Assembly (NCBI GenBank): GCA_032251455.1
Contig: JAVVEG010000005.1
Location: 129,895 to 193,894, forward strand
Length of the DNA stretch: 64,000 bases
Direction of reading: 5' to 3'
DNA from: JAVVEG01 sp032251455
Lineage (GTDB): Bacteria > Pseudomonadota > Gammaproteobacteria > Pseudomonadales > Pseudohongiellaceae
How positions within the stretch are numbered: position 1 is the first letter of the stretch; each line of letters opens with the position of its first letter. The notes beneath the pieces were generated by a model. That model ran no database searches, had not been told where the DNA came from, and saw only the letters and a program-made list of their open reading frames with translations. Both the position numbers and the translations under genes were made by a program. Shown one piece after another: positions 25,624-34,813 of the stretch.

Positions 25624-27642
25624 ATGCAGCTCCTGTCCCGTTTTTTTGCCCAGGCCCAGACAGCCAATCCGGTTTTCTTCATACTGAACCTGCGGCCGTG
25701 GCAAGGACGTGTGCTGGTGATTGCGCTTGCCATGTTGACCACCTGGCTGCTGCTGGCCTTTTTTGATGAAAGCGCGAACACACTGGAGGAGCGCATCGGA
25801 GCCCAGGGTTGGGTGTTATCGGCGCAGCAGCGGCAGGAAGAACGGATCAGTATAGTTGCCATCGATGAAAAGAGTCTGGCTGCAGTGGGGCCATGGCCCT
25901 GGTCCAGAAGTGATATGGCCAGGCTGACACAGGCCTTGAATGCGGCGAATGTGCAGCTGCAGGTGCATGATATCGTCTACCCGGAATCCCGCGCAGGAGA
26001 TGATCTGTTTCTTGCGGCGCTGTCCTCGTCGCGTGGTGCCGTATTGGCCCAGGTGCCTGTTCTTGACGGTCTTGGCTCGGATCAGCAGGTCAGAACCGGC
26101 ACCATGACCCATGCCGTGACCGGCCTTGCCTGCAATGATACGGCCTCGGTCAATGCCACTGGCTTTATCGCCAACAGCGCCAATTACGCCAGCATTCCCA
26201 AAGGCCATATCACTCCGCTGGTTGCCAGCGATGGTGCAATTCGCAAGATTCCCGCCTTCGTCTGTATTGACGGCAAGCCCTATCCGGCGCTGGCCATCAG
26301 CGCCCTGCTGCAGGCAACGGGGAGTACCGACAACTGGGCTGTATCCATTGTCGAAAGCAGTGGCTGGTTTCAGCCAGAACGGGTGCTGCGGCTGAATTCC
26401 TATCCGGGCCTGGGCATCCCCCTGGATGAGGCCAACAATTTGCGGGTTTCCTACCAGGATCTGCCGGAGAGCTTTCGTGCCTTCTCGGCCATAGATGTCA
26501 TGGAAGGCACCATTGATCCGGATCTGCTGGACAATGCCTGGGTTCTGGTAGGTGCGGTCGCTTTCGGCATGGGAGACATTGTTCCCACTCCTTACAAGGG
26601 GGCAGCGCCAGGGGTCGAGTTGCAGGCCCGCCTGCTCAGCAGCCTGCTTGACTCAGCCGTTCCCTATACCCCCGTTGCTTCAGAATGGCTGCTGGCAGGC
26701 CTGAGCATTATTTTTGCCCTGCTGTTGCTGCTCATTGCCGGCAGAGAGCGTTTATCAGCATACGGCCTGCCAATGCTGGCGATTCTGTTGCCAGCGCTGG
26801 CCATCAGTTTGCACATAAGCCTGTTGCAGACCCGGGACATCTGGCTGGGCTGGTTGTTCCCGGCATTTTCAAGCCTTGCTGCTGCGTTCATGCTGCTATT
26901 GCTCGAGCAGGGCCGGGTCAGGGTAGAAAGAGCGAGAGTCTTTGGCAATCTGAGCAGCTATCTCCCCACGGATATTGCGCGTGAAATTGCCTACTCGCTG
27001 CCCAGTTCCAGCATCAACGCCAGGCGCTGTGAAGTCACATTATTGAACGCAGATTTACGAAATTTTTCCGCTTTCGGCGAATTGCGTCCTCCGGAAGAAT
27101 CAGCTGCACTGCTGCATTTCTTTTTCGTCAAGGCAACGGAAATCATCGAGAGTCATAAGGGGCGCATTCACGAATTCAAGGGCGATGGTCTGATGGCGGT
27201 CTGGGATGGTCAGAATACCGCCGCCGCAGAACAGGCCCTGTCAGCAGCCAGGGAGATGCAGCAGAGCATTCAGAAAGATATGCCACAACACCCGCCATCC
27301 GGGCTGGAACCGCTGGCTCTGGGCATCGGCATCGAGCAGGGCCCGGCACTTATTGGTTCAATTGGCCCGGCCCACCGCCGCAGTCATACCCTGCTCGGCG
27401 ACACGGTCACCATTACCCTGCGCATTCAGGAGATGACGGCCGAGCTGGCCCAACCCATCCTGCTGGGAGAATGTATCGCCCGGCAATTGCAGGGTGCAGA
27501 ACTGGAATCACAGGGCAGCTATCTGCTCAATGGCTTACGCACACCGCACACACTGTTCGCACTGTCACCGCCAGAACAATCCAGTCGCAGCCGTGTTGAA
27601 CAGCTGAACCTGAAGATTGTTTCCGGGGGCAAACTCAACTGA
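25624..27642 (+). CDS. CHASE2-domain adenylate/guanylate cyclase
   Basis: 672 aa from the ATG at 25624, 2 bp after the fecR stop. Order: one N-terminal membrane helix (about 28-48), a periplasmic CHASE2 sensor (about 70-345, with IVAIDEKSLAAVGPWPWSRS), three membrane helices (about 350-435) and a class III cyclase domain (about 465-660). Metal-binding Asp477 (NADLRNFS) and Asp521 (FKGDGLMAVW) are present, as is the substrate Lys in FKGDG. In the motif GDTVTITLR the usual Asn is Thr596, while Arg600 is kept. Activity may therefore be weak or changed. It could supply a cyclic nucleotide to the nearby CRP-like regulator. Confidence 0.88.
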   Translation: MQLLSRFFAQAQTANPVFFILNLRPWQGRVLVIALAMLTTWLLLAFFDESANTLEERIGAQGWVLSAQQRQEERISIVAIDEKSLAAVGPWPWSRSDMARLTQALNAANVQLQVHDIVYPESRAGDDLFLAALSSSRGAVLAQVPVLDGLGSDQQVRTGTMTHAVTGLACNDTASVNATGFIANSANYASIPKGHITPLVASDGAIRKIPAFVCIDGKPYPALAISALLQATGSTDNWAVSIVESSGWFQPERVLRLNSYPGLGIPLDEANNLRVSYQDLPESFRAFSAIDVMEGTIDPDLLDNAWVLVGAVAFGMGDIVPTPYKGAAPGVELQARLLSSLLDSAVPYTPVASEWLLAGLSIIFALLLLLIAGRERLSAYGLPMLAILLPALAISLHISLLQTRDIWLGWLFPAFSSLAAAFMLLLLEQGRVRVERARVFGNLSSYLPTDIAREIAYSLPSSSINARRCEVTLLNADLRNFSAFGELRPPEESAALLHFFFVKATEIIESHKGRIHEFKGDGLMAVWDGQNTAAAEQALSAAREMQQSIQKDMPQHPPSGLEPLALGIGIEQGPALIGSIGPAHRRSHTLLGDTVTITLRIQEMTAELAQPILLGECIARQLQGAELESQGSYLLNGLRTPHTLFALSPPEQSSRSRVEQLNLKIVSGGKLN

Positions 27643-27711
27643 GCGTAACGGCGCTTTTTCCTGTTGGCTTTCTTGTTGCAACCCTGAGAGCTATTCACGA
27701 TAATTGCGCGC

Positions 27712-29100
27712 ATGTTTCCCAGCACCCAATCAGCGCCTTCGTTCCATGAGATCAGTTCTGGTAAGTTGGCTCCTGAATCCAGGTGCTTGCGACGGCTGAG
27801 AAGTGTTTTTTTCGTATTGCTGTTAGGGTCTGGTCTCTCATTCCAGGTTTATGCCTGTCCCGATCTTTCCCCGTTCTATCCACAGGATGAGGTTGACTGG
27901 TCCGAACTCGGTCGCAGCCTGTCGGCCCTGATGCCGCAATGCCTGCAGAATTCCGAATACTTTGCCTTGCTGGGAGCGGCCCAGCTCAATGCCGGGGATA
28001 TAGCCAATGCCCTGGAGGCGCTGGAACGCTCGCTGCTGCTGGCACCGGATAATGGCGGGGCCCAGGTGGATTACGCAGAGGCCCTGTTTCTGCAGGGTCA
28101 GTTGTTCCCGGCAATGGATCTCAACCAGCAATTATTGCAGCGTGAGGATATCCCGGCCGCCCTGTTGCCGATGTTGCAACAACGACAGGACTCCTGGCAG
28201 GCACTCACCCGGCGCAGGTCGCTGCAGCTGGATGTGTTGACCGGTTACGATCATAATCTCAATGGCGCCCCTGATCGCGATCAGATCGCCTTGACGCTCA
28301 GTGGGGAATCAGTCCTGCTGGTCTTGAGTGAGGAGTTTCAACCAGTCGGCGGGGCATTCCTGAATATGCGTCTGGCGGGAAGCTATAGCCAATTGGGGCC
28401 CGAGCATCAACACAATGCCCTGGTGGAGGTGCGCAGCCGGGTCAGTGAAGACAGCGATTCCGATCTGCTGCAGATGAATGGCCATTACGCGCTGGTGCTT
28501 CCCGGCCGGCCTCATAACTGGCAGCTCAATGCGGGCATCAACAATCTTTTCTTTGGTGGCAGCCCCCTGTTTACGGCGACGGAAGTCTCTGGCCGATACA
28601 CCTTTGCCGATAGCAGGCAATGCAACCCTTTTGCCAGTGCGGCCATGCAGCATCAGGTGTTTCACGATCAGAACGAACTCAATGCCGTAGAAAGCAAATT
28701 CGGCGGCGGCGTGAACTGCCCCGTATCGGGCCGGCGCAACCACAACCTGTCACTGGAACTCAGCTATATCAACAACAACCCGGTTAATCAGGGCCGCGCC
28801 GGCGGCCGTCGTGATGGCTGGCAGTTCCGTGCGGACTGGTGGATGCAGCTTGGCAGCGGCACCCTGAGCAGCCAGATCAATCATACCGAACTCGATGACG
28901 TGAGCGGATTCAGCCCTCTGCTTTCGGGTGGCGACAAAAGGGAGCTGCGGCGAAGTTTCGTCCTGGTTCAGTACCGCAGGCCACTGTCCCGACAGACCAG
29001 TCTGCTGCTGAATTTTTTCCATCAGGACCAGCATAGCAACATAGATTTGTTCCGTACCACCGACACCAGCGTTGAAATCGGCGTCAGCCTCTCGTTCTGA
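27712..29100 (+). CDS. TPR-containing outer-membrane beta-barrel protein (Slam-like layout)
   Basis: 462 aa. After a basic start, a signal segment (SVFFVLLLGSGLSFQVYA) leads to a TPR region (about 65-165: YFALLGAAQLNAGDIANALE, LERSLLLAPDNGGAQVDYAE). The remaining 280 residues show alternating polar/aromatic strands and end in Phe (SVEIGVSLSF), the outer-membrane barrel signal. TPR plus C-terminal barrel is the plan of Slam-type surface-protein translocators and of several poorly known exporters. It sits between the CHASE2 cyclase and the S-layer gene, so a role in surface display or anchoring of that protein is possible. Family assignment is tentative. Confidence 0.6.
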   Translation: MFPSTQSAPSFHEISSGKLAPESRCLRRLRSVFFVLLLGSGLSFQVYACPDLSPFYPQDEVDWSELGRSLSALMPQCLQNSEYFALLGAAQLNAGDIANALEALERSLLLAPDNGGAQVDYAEALFLQGQLFPAMDLNQQLLQREDIPAALLPMLQQRQDSWQALTRRRSLQLDVLTGYDHNLNGAPDRDQIALTLSGESVLLVLSEEFQPVGGAFLNMRLAGSYSQLGPEHQHNALVEVRSRVSEDSDSDLLQMNGHYALVLPGRPHNWQLNAGINNLFFGGSPLFTATEVSGRYTFADSRQCNPFASAAMQHQVFHDQNELNAVESKFGGGVNCPVSGRRNHNLSLELSYINNNPVNQGRAGGRRDGWQFRADWWMQLGSGTLSSQINHTELDDVSGFSPLLSGGDKRELRRSFVLVQYRRPLSRQTSLLLNFFHQDQHSNIDLFRTTDTSVEIGVSLSF

Positions 29101-29264
29101 GGAGACTAATTTCAGTAAATTTAGCTGCTTACAAAAGAATTTTGATAAAAATATTGTCAAGTCCCAGTGATGGAGGTAACATCGCCGGGCGTATCCGCTT
29201 GTGGCTTAATTTTGGAGTGGCTCAAGTGTGATAAATCCAGGGCTTTCGGGGTAATCCTCTTCTA

Positions 29265-29280
29265 TGTGATTGCAGTCACA
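29265..29280. promoter_or_regulatory. Perfect CRP-type operator upstream of the S-layer gene
   Basis: TGTGATTGCAGTCACA is an exact TGTGA-N6-TCACA palindrome in the 294-bp region before the S-layer gene. TATCCT at 29302-29307 would place its centre near -41.5, a class II activator position. The start codon at 29395 has AAGGAG 7 nt upstream. The rest of 29101-29394 shows no gene. Confidence 0.75.
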
Positions 29281-29394
29281 AGGCGGAGGGCTTGCATTGA
29301 GTATCCTTGGAACAGCCGATATGCGGTCATCTGCTGCTTTCAGCATGTCACAATCGGATAAAATAATTTTGAAAAAAAACCTAAGGAGTTATAC

Positions 29395-32300
29395 ATGGCG
29401 ATTACAGCTGAAGCTCGTAACGATATAATCACCCTGGTTGTGGGCATGTTTGATGCTGCGCCGGGGAATGCTGTACTGACTGACCTGGTGGCCGCATTCG
29501 AATCAGGCCAGAGCCTGGCTCAACTGGCTGCCACCCTGGCAACAAGTACACAATTCACAAGTGTTTACCCTAACTTCCTGACGGCAGAAGCCTTTGCTAC
29601 GAAGCTGGTGGAAACTCTGGTAGGCGATGAAGTACCTGCCTCTGAAAAGGCCTGGGCAGTAGATCAACTGGTGGCTGAAGTCAATGCTGGCCGCAGTTTT
29701 GGCGAGGTTGCCTTTATCGCCATCCAGGCCCTCTCCGCAGTCCCTGAAGATGAACCAAACTGGGGTAACGGTGCAGCCAGGCTCAACAACAAGGTTGAGG
29801 TCGCCACCTTCTTTACGGTGGATCGTCTGCAAAGCGGTGCCACTCTCGAAGAGCTGCAAGCTGTCATTGCCGATGTAACCAGCAGCCAGGCTTCCGTGGA
29901 TGCCGCCGAGGCAGCCATCGATCTGAACATCACCACCTTCTCACTCTCCGGTCAGGCCAGTGTCAACGAAGGCGCTTCCGCCATCTTCACGCTGGAAACA
30001 ACCGGTGTTGACGCCGGCAGTTCCGTCGCTTATACCCTGACTGGCGTAGATGCTGCCGATGTTGTCGGCGGTGCCTTGACCGGAACAGCAATAGTGGGCA
30101 GCAACGGCAACGCAACAATTACTGTTGCCCTGGCGGCTGACCTCGAGACCGAAGGCGCAGAGACACTGCAGCTTGCCCTGGATAACGGTCGGGCAACAAG
30201 TTCCACTACAGTCAATGACACGTCGGTTGATCCCGTATTCACAGTCGTGGCCGGGGCAGCTTCCGCCAACGAAGGCAGCACCATCACTTTCGAAGTCAGT
30301 GCAGACGCTGCGATCAATGGCTCACGCGATATCACTGTCAGCGGCATTGACGCGGCCGATGCGACCTCCATTCCCACCACCGTTGACCTGGTTGACGGCA
30401 AGGGCACTGTGACCATCGAGCTGAGCAATGATGCCACCACAGAAGGCGCAGAGACTGTCACCGTAGCAGTAGGCGGAGCATCCGCTGCCACAACGGTCAA
30501 CGACACCTCGGTCACGCCGGTACTGGGCACCGATGAAGTCTCCGGCACCATAGTCAGTGGCCAGGGAACAGCGATCATCCTTCCTTCTTCGCTGCTTGGC
30601 AATGATACCGATTCCACTGGCGCCACGGCTACCGGAACGCCAACCCTGGTTGCCGGCTCTGCAGTCAACGGTGAAGTGTTTATCACCCAGGACGGCAATT
30701 TCCTGTTTGTTGGCGCATCAGGTGCCAGAACAGGCAGCTTCCAGTACGAAATCGATGGCATCACCGGCCAGCAAGGTACAGTCAATGTGACGCTGAACAC
30801 CGCGCCAGTGCTGACCACCTCAGCCATTGCGGCAGTGGAAGATACGGCAATTGTCGGTTCAGTAACAGCCGTGGATGCGGATAATGACACGCTGACCTTT
30901 ACCTACACAGCCCTGAACGGCACCGTGGTAGGCGATGGCGCCAATTTCACCTATACGCCCAACGCGGACTTCAATGGCAATGATACCATCACCGTAGTGG
31001 TCAACGATGGCTTCGCCTCTGTGAGCCAGGATATTGCTGTCACGGTAGCGGCTGTTGATGATGCGCCTGCTGCAGTAAGCCCGGCGCCTGCAGCGGTCCA
31101 GGTCAATGCAGGTTCAACCGTGGTTGTTGATTTGACCCAGTACGCCACGGATGTGGATTCGCCTACGCTGACCTATACGGCAGACACGGCAACAACAGTC
31201 AATGGTGGCAGCATTTCCATCACTGGCAATATGGCAACAATCACCTACCCTGAGGGCGGCGGTGTTGCAGCATTGGGTGATGATTCCTTCACCTTCTCTG
31301 CCACTGACGGCACAACACCGGTAAACGGTGTGACTGTCAACCTGAATGTGACCAACACTGCACCAGTTGCGGCTGATGTGGCGCTGAGCGCGAAGAGCGG
31401 CATCACCCAGACAGTTGATGTGGTCAGTCTTGCCAGCGATGCAGACGGCAACACATTGACCCCGACGGTGACAATAGGCTCGCTCAGTTCCGGTGGTTCG
31501 GCGGAAGTGATTAATGGCGAGATCGTCTACACCTCAACAATCGGGTTCGTGGGCACTGAAACTGTCAAGTTCACAGTCAATGACGGCTTTGGTGGTGTTT
31601 CCGAAGAGAAAACCATCACCTTTACCGTTGTCGCCAATACCGGCGGTACTTCCGGTGCTGATCTGCTGTTCGGTTCAACAGCGGCAGAAGTCATCGATGG
31701 CCTGGCGGGTAATGACACCATCACCGGTGGTGGCGGTCTCGATACCATCACCGGGGGTACCGGTGATGACCGTGTGACTTTCAGTGATGCGGCCGTTCAG
31801 ATTCTGGGTGCTGCAGGTCAGGATACGCTGGTGGTAAACTCTGATGCGGTTGCATCAACTTTTGACCTGTCGTTGGCTACCAACCAGAATACGGATGCCA
31901 GCAGTACCAACAGCCTTGGCAACCGGGTTATAATCAGAACATTTGAAAACCTGGATGCCTCCAAGGCTTCAGGCAATATAACCTTGACCGCTGATAATAC
32001 AGCCACTACCAGTGTAAAAACAGGTTCAGGCACTGATACCCTGACTTTCACTAACGCTACTGGGGCGGTGTCCGTCGAGACGAATGATGGTGCAGATACA
32101 ATCACCTTTACTGCGGCGGCTCCCACATTTACTGTCGATGCAGGTGGTGGTAACGACACCATCACTACCAACAACAACAACAATGTCATCACCGGTGGTG
32201 AGGGCAATGATACCGTGACCGTGGGTACAGGGACTGACAACATCGACGGTGGTGCTGGTAACGACCGTTTTGTCTATAATGGCAACCTGACCAGCGCGGA

Positions 32301-33415
32301 CACAGTCGCCGGTGGTGACGGTACCGATACCATCCGCGTCAATGCCGGTGTCAACGATACCGTTTATACCAACGTTACTACGGTAGAAACCATTGAGCTT
32401 GCTGCGGCAGGTACCACGACGCTTGGTGCCAAAGCCCAGGCTGCGGGTATTGTCAACGTCAACGGTGCTGGTGGTGCAGAGACTATATCGGCCACAGCCT
32501 ACACCGCAGGCCTGACCTTCAATGCTGGCGCCACCGGTGCAAGCGTCGCCACAGGTTCTGGTAACGACACCTTCGTGTTCGCCGCTGGTGAGCTGGATTC
32601 CGGTGTCACGCTGGACGGCAACGGTGGTACAGACACCATCAGCTTCGCCAACTCTGCCGCCCACAATGCGACACTGGACTTTGATGATATCAGTGATATC
32701 GAAAGCGTGGTCTACAGCGACGCAGACGGTTCCGGTACAGCAGCTGATGCACATACGCTGACTATCGAAGCGGCTGCATCTACAACCAATACCATCACTA
32801 TCGATGCGTCTGCGATCACCAGCACCAACGATACCCTGGCTATCACCAACGCAGCCGGTACTGCCCAGAAGTTCAACATCACCGGCGGCGCCGGGGCTGA
32901 TACGCTGGCTGGTGCTGCCGGTGCAGATACCCTCAATGGGGGTGGTGGCAACGACACCATCACAACCGGCAACGGCAATAACGTGGTTGACGGTGGTGCA
33001 GGTAACGACACCGTGACTGTGGGTACTGGTAACGACAACGTCACTGGCGGTGCAGGGAACGACACAGTCATCTTTGTGGCCAACCTGACCTCTGCCGACA
33101 CCGTCGCGGGTGGCGATGGCACGGATACAGTGTCTACCAACGCAGGCAGGGTAGACAGCGACTTTACCAACATCTCAAGTGTTGAGACGTTGACACTGGC
33201 CAGCACTGGCAACACAACGCTGGGTACTACAGCGCAAGCGGCTGGCATTGTGACCGTCAATGGTAATGGCGGTGCCGAGACCATCAGCGCCACAGCCTAC
33301 ACCGCAGGCCTGACCATCAATGCAGGCGCCACGGGTGCAAGCATTGCCACAGGTTCTGGCAACGACACCTTCGTGTTCGCCGCTGGTGAGCTGGATTCCG
33401 GTGTCACGCTGGACG
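29395..33415 (+). CDS. RsaA-like RTX S-layer/adhesin protein, 5' part (broken by scaffold gap)
   Basis: 1,340 codons to the gap. No N-terminal signal peptide, as expected for type I secretion. Residues 1-180 are helical repeats resembling DUF4214 and S-layer N-termini (SGQSLAQLAATLATSTQF). Two Calx-beta-like repeats follow (about 186-380), each ending in a VNDTSV motif, then a VCBS-like module and several cadherin-like modules (VDADNDTLTFTY, FNGNDTITVVVNDGF). From about residue 752 RTX nonapeptides begin (GLAGNDTITGGGG). Composition is rich in Thr, Gly, Asp and Asn and almost free of Cys, typical of S-layers. Two copies of a 266-residue unit start in this part. The likely exporter is the system at 18.4-23 kb. 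Confidence 0.88.
32491..33415 (+). repeat. 798-bp tandem unit in the S-layer gene
   Basis: GCCACAGCCTACACCGCAGG occurs at 32491 and again at 33289, and GCTGGTGAGCTGGATTCCGG at 32584 and 33382, both exactly 798 bp (266 codons) apart. A third, more diverged copy of the unit's second half lies after the gap (33516-33790). Long near-identical stretches explain the failed assembly. Confidence 0.85.
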
Positions 33416-33515
33416 NNNNNNNNNNNNNNNNNNNNNNNNNNNNNNNNNNNNNNNNNNNNNNNNNNNNNNNNNNNNNNNNNNNNNNNNNNNNNNNNNNNNN
33501 NNNNNNNNNNNNNNN
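33416..33515. other. Scaffold gap of 100 N
   Basis: Exactly 100 N, a conventional placeholder. The sequence just after it (AGGGTAGACAGCGACTTTAC) also occurs at 33148. If one repeat period is assumed, the real gap is 530 bp, or 530 plus a multiple of 798, and either restores the reading frame, which the 100-N spacing breaks. Confidence 0.95.
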
Positions 33516-34688
33516 AGGGTAGACAGCGACTTTACCAACATCTCAAGTGTTGAGACGTTGACACTGGCCACCGCTGGCAGCACAACGCTGGGTACAACAG
33601 CACAAGCGGCCGGCATCGTGACCATCAACGGTGCAGGCGGTGCCGAGACCATTGATGCGTCTGGCTACACTGCCGCGCTGACCTTCAATGCCGGAGCCAC
33701 AGGTGCAAACGTATCGACAGGTTCTGGTGACGATAACTTCGTATTCGACACAGGTGAGCTGGATTCCGGTGTCACGCTGGACGGCAACGGTGGTAATGAC
33801 ACCATCAGCCTGTCCAACACCGTAGCGGCTCACACAGCGACAGTGGACATGGACGACCTGAGCGACATCGAGATGATCCGTTACACCGATACTAATGGTG
33901 CAGGAACCGGTTCTGCCGACACCTTCTCCATCACAATCGATGTGATTACCGAGACCGTATCGCAAACTGTCAACCTGGACTTCAGTGCGATCACTGATAC
34001 CACTGACGAAGTTGCGATGCTCAACAACGCAGCCAATGCCACCACCAAGTTCAGCATTACCGGTGGTGCAGGTCAGGATACCTTGATCGGTAGCAACGGC
34101 GCAGACACGATTGTGGGCGGTAGCGGTGCCGACAGCATCACTGGCGGAGCCGGTAACGACTCCATCGTGGCTGGCGCAGGTGCCGACACCGTGGTGGCTG
34201 GTCTGGGTTCGGATACCATCACGCTGGGCAGCGGTACCGATACGGACGTGGACGTGGTGTCCTTCGACAAAGATACACTGATCACTGCGACCTCTACAGT
34301 GACTGACTTCGATGCGGGCACTGCTACGACATCTGAAGACCTCATCTCTGTCGGCTCGAACGGAAACGTCACTGCATGGTCTGCAGCTGCGACTATCACC
34401 CAGTCCACGGCCACCGCCACTGCTGATGCCCGACTGATCATTCTTGACAGTCAGAGCTTTGCGACGGTTGGCGATGCGGCCAGTGCGGCAGATAACCTGC
34501 ACGGCAGCGGGGTTGCTAACTCAAATCAATATCTGTTCGCATGGACGGATACAGCCGGGGATGTACACATCAGCTGGGGTGTTCAGGATGCTGCGACAGA
34601 AGTTGCGGTAGACCAGTTCACTGACCTGGTCGAGCTGACTGGTGTGAGCCTCTCCAACCTCAACCTTGCCGACTTCACCTTTGCGTAA
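33516..34688 (+). CDS. RsaA-like RTX S-layer/adhesin protein, 3' part
   Basis: 390 codons and a stop, open from the first base after the gap (AGG GTA GAC). It continues the repeat unit, then RTX nonapeptides (GGAGQDTLIGSNGADTIVGG and following, about 34060-34220). The C-terminal 140 residues resemble the RsaA secretion-signal region: NQYLFAWTDTAGDVHISWG, DQFTDLVELTGVSLSNLNL and the hydrophobic end ADFTFA. The uncleaved C-terminal signal fits export by the PrtD-type system. With a 530-bp gap the whole protein would be about 1,907 aa. Followed by a strong terminator. Confidence 0.88.
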   Translation, partial: RVDSDFTNISSVETLTLATAGSTTLGTTAQAAGIVTINGAGGAETIDASGYTAALTFNAGATGANVSTGSGDDNFVFDTGELDSGVTLDGNGGNDTISLSNTVAAHTATVDMDDLSDIEMIRYTDTNGAGTGSADTFSITIDVITETVSQTVNLDFSAITDTTDEVAMLNNAANATTKFSITGGAGQDTLIGSNGADTIVGGSGADSITGGAGNDSIVAGAGADTVVAGLGSDTITLGSGTDTDVDVVSFDKDTLITATSTVTDFDAGTATTSEDLISVGSNGNVTAWSAAATITQSTATATADARLIILDSQSFATVGDAASAADNLHGSGVANSNQYLFAWTDTAGDVHISWGVQDAATEVAVDQFTDLVELTGVSLSNLNLADFTFA

Positions 34689-34700
34689 GGAAAGGACGAG

Positions 34701-34720
34701 TGCGGGCCTTCGGGCCCGCA
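34701..34720 (+). other. Stem-loop 12 bp after the S-layer stop codon
   Basis: TGCGGGCCTTCGGGCCCGCA is a perfect 8-bp GC stem with a TTCG tetraloop. It lacks a U-run and may protect the 3' end of an abundant mRNA or assist the terminator that follows. Confidence 0.75.
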
Positions 34721-34731
34721 AGCGACCCAAC

Positions 34732-34762
34732 AAAAAACTCGCCCCAAAAGGGCGGGTTTTTT
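34732..34762. terminator. Bidirectional rho-independent terminator
   Basis: AAAAAACTCGCCC, loop CAAAA, then GGGCGGGTTTTTT: a 13-bp stem with one G-T pair and A/T tracts on both sides. It separates the S-layer gene from the GT41 genes, so those need their own promoter or read-through; only 51 bp remain before their start codon. Confidence 0.9.
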
Positions 34763-34813
34763 GCTTTCTGGGGTAGAATTCTCCCGGACCTCACACACCG
34801 GAACCTGCGATTC

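Noticed and set aside
32100..34230. Possible CRISPR array or satellite in the repetitive region
   Set aside because: The repeats keep one reading frame and encode RTX nonapeptides and a 266-residue unit; there are no spacers of constant length.
34700..34813. N-terminal extension of GT41 gene 1
   Set aside because: It would translate through the two stem-loops of the terminator.
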